Position numbers and translations under genes: made by a program
Shown: piece by piece, positions 59,076-64,000 of the stretch
Numbering within the stretch: the stretch's first letter is position 1
Layout of the letters: every line of letters starts with the position of its first letter
Notes under the pieces: generated by a model
Database searches by the model: none
What the model was told of the DNA's origin: nothing
The model's input: the letters and a program-made list of their open reading frames with translations, nothing else
NCBI GenBank assembly: GCA_024280755.1
Contig: JAJRPN010000028.1
Coordinates: 59,667 to 123,666 of the forward strand
DNA from: Planctomycetota bacterium
GTDB taxonomy: Bacteria; Planctomycetota; Phycisphaerae; Phycisphaerales; UBA1924
Length of the DNA: 64,000 nt
Reading direction: 5' to 3'

Positions 59076-59313
59076 AAATAACTCTCAACTACGATGACAA
59101 AGCCACAAACACACCCCAAAGCCACTGGGCCTATCAGAGAAGCCTCAAGAAGTATAAGCACACTGATAAGAGATAGTTGCGCATCGTGTACCCTCGAACC
59201 AACATACACCGACCCCCATTTCGCCGACGAGTACGGCAAACACATCGCGAACACACCCACGAGTGTCCGATAAGTATAAAGTTCAGAAGCGAGTTTCAAG
59301 CCAGGAGAAGCGT

Positions 59314-60447
59314 ATGAGAAAGCAAATGGTCAGTATGAGCATGTTCGCCATTTGCCTATCTGCAAACGCAGCCATCGCTCAAGATGCCCCCGATTACGGG
59401 TTTGACTTCGTCACGATCGGAGATCCAGGGAACCGAGATACGATTCCAAGTGAAACGCCTCACTCATCGGATTTTCAGTTTGGAAGTGTAGATTATGTGT
59501 TTCGTATGGCAACGACAGAGGTTACGCTTGGGCAATATCTTGAGTTTGTTCAGGCCTATTACCCTATTGAAGTGAAGAACACTGGCAATCCTATAGCTTC
59601 TTTGGGATTGACCGGGTTTGGTATTCGTGCAGCATTTGGGCAGGTGCATATTCGTGACGGACACACGGAGCATGAGCCAACATCTATGTCGTGGGAGTAT
59701 GCAGCAAGGTATATCAATTGGCTGCATAACGGAAAGGTTCAGGAAGAATGGGCGTATGAGAACGGAGTGTATGATACTTCTACATTTGTGCAAGATGAAA
59801 AAGGAAACTGGTTGCATCAACAAGTACATAATCCGCATTCGCGATATTGGATGCCAACATACAATGAATGGATGAAGGCGGGGTATTGGGATCCGAATAA
59901 AAATGATGGAAAAGGGGGGTATTGGATTTTTCCAAACACATCCGATATTGAACCGATTCCAAGACTACTTCCCAATGAAGGTGGTGGGCGGAACTCGGGG
60001 CGTTCATCTGAAGGGTGGCCGATTGATGTCGGCTCTTTTGAGAATGTCGCAAGCCCTTGGGGGATTTACGATATGGCGGGCGGGGTATCGGAGTTTACGG
60101 AGAGTGTGTGGTGGTTCAGAGATCCTGTTAGGCTTCAAGAACGAATCGTTTGTGGATCTTACTTCTTGTATGATGATTATGGTGATATTTTTTCGAATGA
60201 TATCATCGGGTTTGCCGTGGGTTACTCTGTGTCCTTTGCGGCATTTAACGGTCTTCGGTTGGTGAGGGGTATGGAGCATCCTGCGGATCTGAACCATGAT
60301 GGGCATATGAATTATTTTGATGTCTCGCTGTTCATGCGATGGTATATCAGCGGTGATGATCGTGCGGATTTCCGGCTTGATGGCGAGCTCGATCTTGACG
60401 ATGCGCGTGTTTTTTTAGGTTTAATGGGTTTTCACTCCTCTTTGTAA
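59314..60447 (+). CDS. secreted SUMF1/formylglycine-generating-enzyme-like protein with dockerin-like C-terminus (paralog 1)
   Basis: VYDTS…WMPTYNEWMKAGYWDPNKNDGKGGYWIFP…SPWGIYDMAGGVSEFTESVWW; C-terminus ADLNHDGHMNYFDVSLFMRWYISGDDRADFRLDGELDLDDARVFLGLMG. Confidence 0.87.
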   Translation: MRKQMVSMSMFAICLSANAAIAQDAPDYGFDFVTIGDPGNRDTIPSETPHSSDFQFGSVDYVFRMATTEVTLGQYLEFVQAYYPIEVKNTGNPIASLGLTGFGIRAAFGQVHIRDGHTEHEPTSMSWEYAARYINWLHNGKVQEEWAYENGVYDTSTFVQDEKGNWLHQQVHNPHSRYWMPTYNEWMKAGYWDPNKNDGKGGYWIFPNTSDIEPIPRLLPNEGGGRNSGRSSEGWPIDVGSFENVASPWGIYDMAGGVSEFTESVWWFRDPVRLQERIVCGSYFLYDDYGDIFSNDIIGFAVGYSVSFAAFNGLRLVRGMEHPADLNHDGHMNYFDVSLFMRWYISGDDRADFRLDGELDLDDARVFLGLMGFHSSL

Positions 60448-60533
60448 GAAATGATCTGAGTATCGACTACAACGCCGACGGCGATCTCGATATTGACGAT
60501 GTGTTAATATTCTTAGAGCTGGCCGGACAATAA
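60435..60533 (+). pseudogene. out-of-frame dockerin-module remnant
   Basis: shifted frame reads …SLLFVRNDLSIDYNADGDLDIDDVLIFLELAGQ-stop immediately after the 60447 stop. Confidence 0.75.
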
Positions 60534-60614
60534 GCCCCCGGTCGGCAGTAACGCAAGCAATAGCCGAGCGCCAACTCCACAAACCATCAGCAACAAAGCA
60601 TCTCGACACACAAA

Positions 60615-60648
60615 GACGGGTCCTGTCATATCCAGACAGAACCCGTCT
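60615..60648 (-). terminator. stem-loop downstream of tRNA/tmRNA 3' fragment
   Basis: minus strand AGACGGGTTCTGTCTGGATATGACAGGACCCGTCTTTGTG. Confidence 0.7.
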
Positions 60649-60653
60649 CATAA

Positions 60654-60676
60654 TGGAGCCGGGGGGAATCGAACCC
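60654..60676 (-). other. tRNA or tmRNA 3'-end fragment (putative att site)
   Basis: minus strand GGGTTCGATTCCCCCCGGCTCCA resembles T-loop plus acceptor 3' strand; no matching 5' half adjacent. Confidence 0.75.
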
Positions 60677-60848
60677 TACAGAAATCGGGCCTTACGGCTA
60701 CGCCAGTGGGGTTGCGCACAGAAAAGCGCACAGTCGATCTGCATGATCCCATTCTGTCGCAGGTAGTCACAGCGTGGCCATCGCTGCCTGAGCATGTCCG
60801 CTTAACAATCTCGCTTCTGATTCAGAACTCATCCAAAGGGGGTGAGGC

Positions 60849-61079
60849 ATGAACCAGCAAGAATCGAAGCAAGTTCATTTCGCGATTCCAGATTCGTTGT
60901 ACACACAACTCATCGAACTCCTCGACACACGCATCAGAAGCGAGCGAGCCAGAGCATCGGCTTACCGCTGTCGTGCAGATCCATCAAACGAAATGATCGC
61001 TCAAGGTAATATGGCCCGCCTGATCACTTTACGAAACACAATCGTAGAGAGTTGCCGGATCGAGGTGGATGATGTCTGA
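60849..61079 (+). CDS. small hypothetical protein of Rep element
   Basis: 76 aa, helical; overlaps downstream rep start. Confidence 0.55.
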   Translation: MNQQESKQVHFAIPDSLYTQLIELLDTRIRSERARASAYRCRADPSNEMIAQGNMARLITLRNTIVESCRIEVDDV

Positions 61080-62307
61080 GCATCTGCCCAAATCAGCTAT
61101 GGAGAGCGATGAGCAGGCCCTCGCGGAGCGCGGGCCTGCCTGCTCTCCTTGTGATCTTGGCTGTGTGTCCTTGCCCGCCCGTCGGTCGCCGTCGGAGTCT
61201 CGCCCCTCGCAAGAGCAAGGGGGCGGGACGGAGCGGCGTCCAGAGGGTGGGCACCCCGCCCGTCGGGAGCCTGAGGGGTTCAGCCCTGAACAAACGGTGG
61301 GTATCCATCCCCGCTTTGTAACACCGGGGATAGAAAACCAAAACCGCCCTGATCAAGTCCCAGAGCCGGGTATGTGGTGCCGTCCAGACTGGATCAGATT
61401 GGTCGGATTGAGCAGCATGGAAAGGCGAGTCACAAGAGTAATCCGAAAATGGTTTGGGCATCCGACAGGCTCAAATCATGGTGCCAAGTTCTTCGATGCC
61501 GGGGTTGAGTGGTATCCGGGAGTGCTGCTGAGCAAAGGGCATTCATCCAATATCGTGATGGTCGATCTGCAAGGCAGCCGACTCGCCATAATGGAGCCAA
61601 TGGATGCGATCAAACTGATGACTGAGATTATGATGATGGGATTTCATTGCACAAGGATAGATTTGGCGGTCGATCATGTCATGCAAGGCGTAGATCTTTA
61701 TAACAAAGCACTCGCATCTTGCGAGGCCAAAGAGTTGTGCATGATGAGAAGATACTCGCCAGATCCTGAGTTTGATTCGCACGGCAAGCCGTTACGAAAA
61801 CTGCTCAAACTCGGCAAAAGAGATTCCGATGTCTGCGCACGAATCTACGATAAAGGGCTCGAAACAAAGACGCTGCCCGAAGGTCTATGGGAGCGTTTCG
61901 AGGTCGAGTTCAAAGGCGACCGGGCCAACGAAGTGTGCATGACACTCATCGAGACCGGCGACACTTTCAACGAAACGCTCTGGCAAATAATCATCGGTTC
62001 TGTCGATTTTCGCCTGTGTAATGGCCGAAGCGAACTCAAACGCCGCCCTCGTTCCAAGTGGTGGAGCGACTACATCGGGCAGTCATACCCATTGAAAATC
62101 AAACCGATGCCCAAGGAGTCGAGTCTGGATCAATGGTGCGAGTGGTTCCGTTTGTCAGCCGCAAGAAGACTGCTCCAACTTGCAGAGATCATGGGCCAGC
62201 CACCACAAGAGTTCTTCGCACAACTCATCGTCGGCTTAGAGCCTGCAAACACCGTCGTCCCTGCCACGGTCGAGGCGCATGCCCTATCAAACAGAGGCAA
62301 GAAGTAG
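61072..62307 (+). CDS. replication initiation factor domain protein (Rep_trans-like)
   Basis: DWIRLVGLSSM…AGVEWYPGVLLSKGHSSNIVMVDLQGSRL…FHCTRIDLAVDH…ARIYDKGLETKTLPEGLWERFEVEFKGDRA, typical of phage/IME rolling-circle initiators. Confidence 0.8.
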   Translation: MSEHLPKSAMESDEQALAERGPACSPCDLGCVSLPARRSPSESRPSQEQGGGTERRPEGGHPARREPEGFSPEQTVGIHPRFVTPGIENQNRPDQVPEPGMWCRPDWIRLVGLSSMERRVTRVIRKWFGHPTGSNHGAKFFDAGVEWYPGVLLSKGHSSNIVMVDLQGSRLAIMEPMDAIKLMTEIMMMGFHCTRIDLAVDHVMQGVDLYNKALASCEAKELCMMRRYSPDPEFDSHGKPLRKLLKLGKRDSDVCARIYDKGLETKTLPEGLWERFEVEFKGDRANEVCMTLIETGDTFNETLWQIIIGSVDFRLCNGRSELKRRPRSKWWSDYIGQSYPLKIKPMPKESSLDQWCEWFRLSAARRLLQLAEIMGQPPQEFFAQLIVGLEPANTVVPATVEAHALSNRGKK

Positions 62308-62441
62308 TCACTTAATCGTATAATACGAAACAGTAGGGTATTGTGTTCGTTTTGCCCATTTGTCCGATAATTACAGGAACTTAGGAGGCTCAGGCAATGT
62401 ATAAGAATGAAGACAGCCGTATTTTGAATCAGGGGAAGCGT

Positions 62442-63521
62442 ATGAGACAGCAAATGATTAGCGTAAGTGTATTAACCATCGGTATTTGTGCTGGTGTGGC
62501 GATTTCTCAAGATGACCCTGATTTCGTGATCATTGGTGATCCTGGGAACAGAAACACGATTGACGAAGAGATGGATGAGTGGGCTATGGGGCAGGCTGTT
62601 GGTGCGGTGGGCTATGAGTTTCGTATGGCCACGCTGGAAGTGACTGTTGGACAATATTTTGAATTTGCAGAGCAGTATCACCCCTACTACACAATAAACA
62701 CAGGGAATATACTAGGGCATTCCGATTTTACTGGGGGGGATATCCGTCTTGCCTCGGGTGTGATCCAAATCCGCGATGGCGTTTCATCCAATAAACCTAT
62801 CAGTCTCGGCTGGGAATACGCGACTCGCTATGTCAATTGGCTTCATCACGGCAAGGTGAATGAAGAGTGGGCTTTTGAAACAGGTGTCTACGACACATCA
62901 ACCTATACACAAAATGAAGATGAAACTTGGAATCATCAGATAGAGCGCAGTCCAGACGCTCGGGTTTGGCTTTCTACCAGAGACGAATGGACGAAAGCTG
63001 GGTATTGGGATCCTGATCTCAATGATGGCGATGGCGGATATCATCGTTTTCCCAATGGATCCAGTGTTGAATCATTGCCAACAATCGAACGCAATAGCGG
63101 ATTCACTGAGGATTATCCATTAGATGTCGGCATGTTCCCAGGCTCGCGAAGCCCATGGGGAATCATGGATATGGCGGGAGGCGTAACCGAGTGGACTGGA
63201 AGTATAATCGGCGACAATCAGCACCGTCGATACCTCATGGGGTCAGCGTATTGGAATAACTCATACGACTATCTTTTTCAGGAAGATCGGATTGGTGGGA
63301 GCCGAGGCGGGACGGTTTATTTTAGTTCTGATGGTGGAATACGCCTTGTTGCTCCTGTGTACGCATCCGCAGATCTCAACCAAGACGGGCATGTGAACTT
63401 CTTCGATGTCTCGCTCTTCATCCGGCGGTTTGTCGCTGGGGATGGTCGCGTTGATTTTCATAAAGACAATGTTCTTAACATCGATGATGTAAGAGTGTTC
63501 ATAGGGCTGATTGGCATGTGA
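62442..63521 (+). CDS. secreted SUMF1-like protein with dockerin-like C-terminus (paralog 2)
   Basis: close similarity to 59314-60447 (GDPGNRNTI, YEFRMATLEVTVGQYFEFAEQYHP, SPWGIMDMAGGVTEWTGS); C-terminus ADLNQDGHVNFFDVSLFIRRFVAGDGRVDF…. Confidence 0.87.
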   Translation: MRQQMISVSVLTIGICAGVAISQDDPDFVIIGDPGNRNTIDEEMDEWAMGQAVGAVGYEFRMATLEVTVGQYFEFAEQYHPYYTINTGNILGHSDFTGGDIRLASGVIQIRDGVSSNKPISLGWEYATRYVNWLHHGKVNEEWAFETGVYDTSTYTQNEDETWNHQIERSPDARVWLSTRDEWTKAGYWDPDLNDGDGGYHRFPNGSSVESLPTIERNSGFTEDYPLDVGMFPGSRSPWGIMDMAGGVTEWTGSIIGDNQHRRYLMGSAYWNNSYDYLFQEDRIGGSRGGTVYFSSDGGIRLVAPVYASADLNQDGHVNFFDVSLFIRRFVAGDGRVDFHKDNVLNIDDVRVFIGLIGM

Positions 63522-63649
63522 GAATTGCGAGTATGTCTCGCAAGAAAATATGCAGTTGTAATTGTGGTTTAGGTAAAAAAACATGTTTTAGATTAAGAAA
63601 TGGAGTGTGGAATGAAGTTTAAGAAAATATCAATCTCAACAGTCGCTTG

Positions 63650-64000
63650 TGACCTGCCCCCCAATAACTAGTCCATTCCTTATGCGAGTATCCTCGTAGA
63701 ATGGGCGTATTTGGAAGGCAGACAATCATGGCCAGGAAACGGCATTCAGCAGAACAGATCATCAACAAGCTTCGTGAGGCCGAGGTCCACCTCGGGCAAG
63801 GGATGAGCGTCCCCGAAGTTGCACGCAAGCTCGGGGTCACCGAGCAGACCTACTACCGATGGCGGAAAGAGTACGGCGGCTTAAAAACCGACCAAGCTCG
63901 CAAGCTCAAGGATCTCGAAAAGGAAAACGCACGGCTCAAGAAGCTGGTCGCTGATCTTTCACTCGACAAAGCGATGCTGCAGGAAGTCGCTTCGGGAAAC
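63650..64000 (+). mobile_element. IS3-family insertion sequence, left end, truncated by window
   Basis: terminal TGACCTGCCCCCC followed 78 bp later by an OrfA-type transposase. Confidence 0.85.
63728..64000 (+). CDS. IS3-family transposase OrfA (partial at window end)
   Basis: MARKRHSAEQIINKLREAEVHLGQGMSVPEVARKLGVTEQTYYRWRKEYGGLKTDQARKLKDLEKENARLKKLVADLSLDKAMLQEVAS. Confidence 0.95.
   Translation, partial: MARKRHSAEQIINKLREAEVHLGQGMSVPEVARKLGVTEQTYYRWRKEYGGLKTDQARKLKDLEKENARLKKLVADLSLDKAMLQEVASGN

Noticed and set aside
60654-60760. Intact tRNA gene
   Set aside because: Only the T-loop and acceptor 3' strand are recognisable; no acceptor 5' strand, D-arm or anticodon arm is found at the required spacing.
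62310-62345. XerCD dif-like or loxP-like site after rep
   Set aside because: Shares a TCGTATAATACGA core but lacks the 11-6-11 arm/spacer layout; similarity is probably chance.
63525-63543. TTGCGAG…CTCGCAA hairpin after paralog 2 as a terminator
   Set aside because: Only a 7 bp stem with no T tract; too weak to call.
1-64000. Many long antisense or off-frame ORFs (e.g. 8880-9608 -, 10468-11208 -, 57255-58241 +)
   Set aside because: They overlap strongly supported genes, have Arg/Pro-rich or low-complexity composition and show no recognisable domains.
1-64000. CRISPR arrays, rRNA operons, known toxin-antitoxin or restriction systems
   Set aside because: No regularly spaced repeats, rRNA signatures or paired defence genes were seen; the only nuclease-like gene is DUF559.

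Overview
The window is a ~50% GC bacterial chromosome segment. The GC-type dockerin tails (…NFFDISAFL…GCP), the MqnB, CdaA and PilMNO gene content and the dispersed palindromes suggest Planctomycetota, Phycisphaerae-like; this lineage call is an inference. Most of it is housekeeping: HtrA, queD/queE/queC, trmB, radA, an AsmA-like giant, LOG, Na/Ca antiporter, HD-GYP, mqnB, a type IV pilus operon (pilM, N, O, P-like, pilB), acs, purEK, mutY, cdaA-cdaR and an orphan atpA. Accessory content is concentrated in five places. (1) A ~540 bp element has ~60 bp inverted repeats tightly enclosing a DUF559/Vsr-like endonuclease gene, and a gene-less copy sits 20 kb away. (2) Two copies of a different ~30 bp-arm palindrome lie between genes. 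(3) Three consecutive secreted-protein genes end in GC-type dockerins. (4) A 13 kb glycan export, sulfation and glycosyltransfer cluster contains large fusion proteins. (5) A tRNA/tmRNA 3'-end scar, a replication-initiation-factor gene and an IS3-family element lie between or beside duplicated SUMF1-dockerin genes. The most unusual coding observations are an acetyl-CoA synthetase frame split by an in-frame TAA directly followed by ATG at the inter-domain hinge, and a second frame interrupted by a single TGA 4 kb downstream. All calls come from reading the sequence and the supplied ORF translations; no searches were run.
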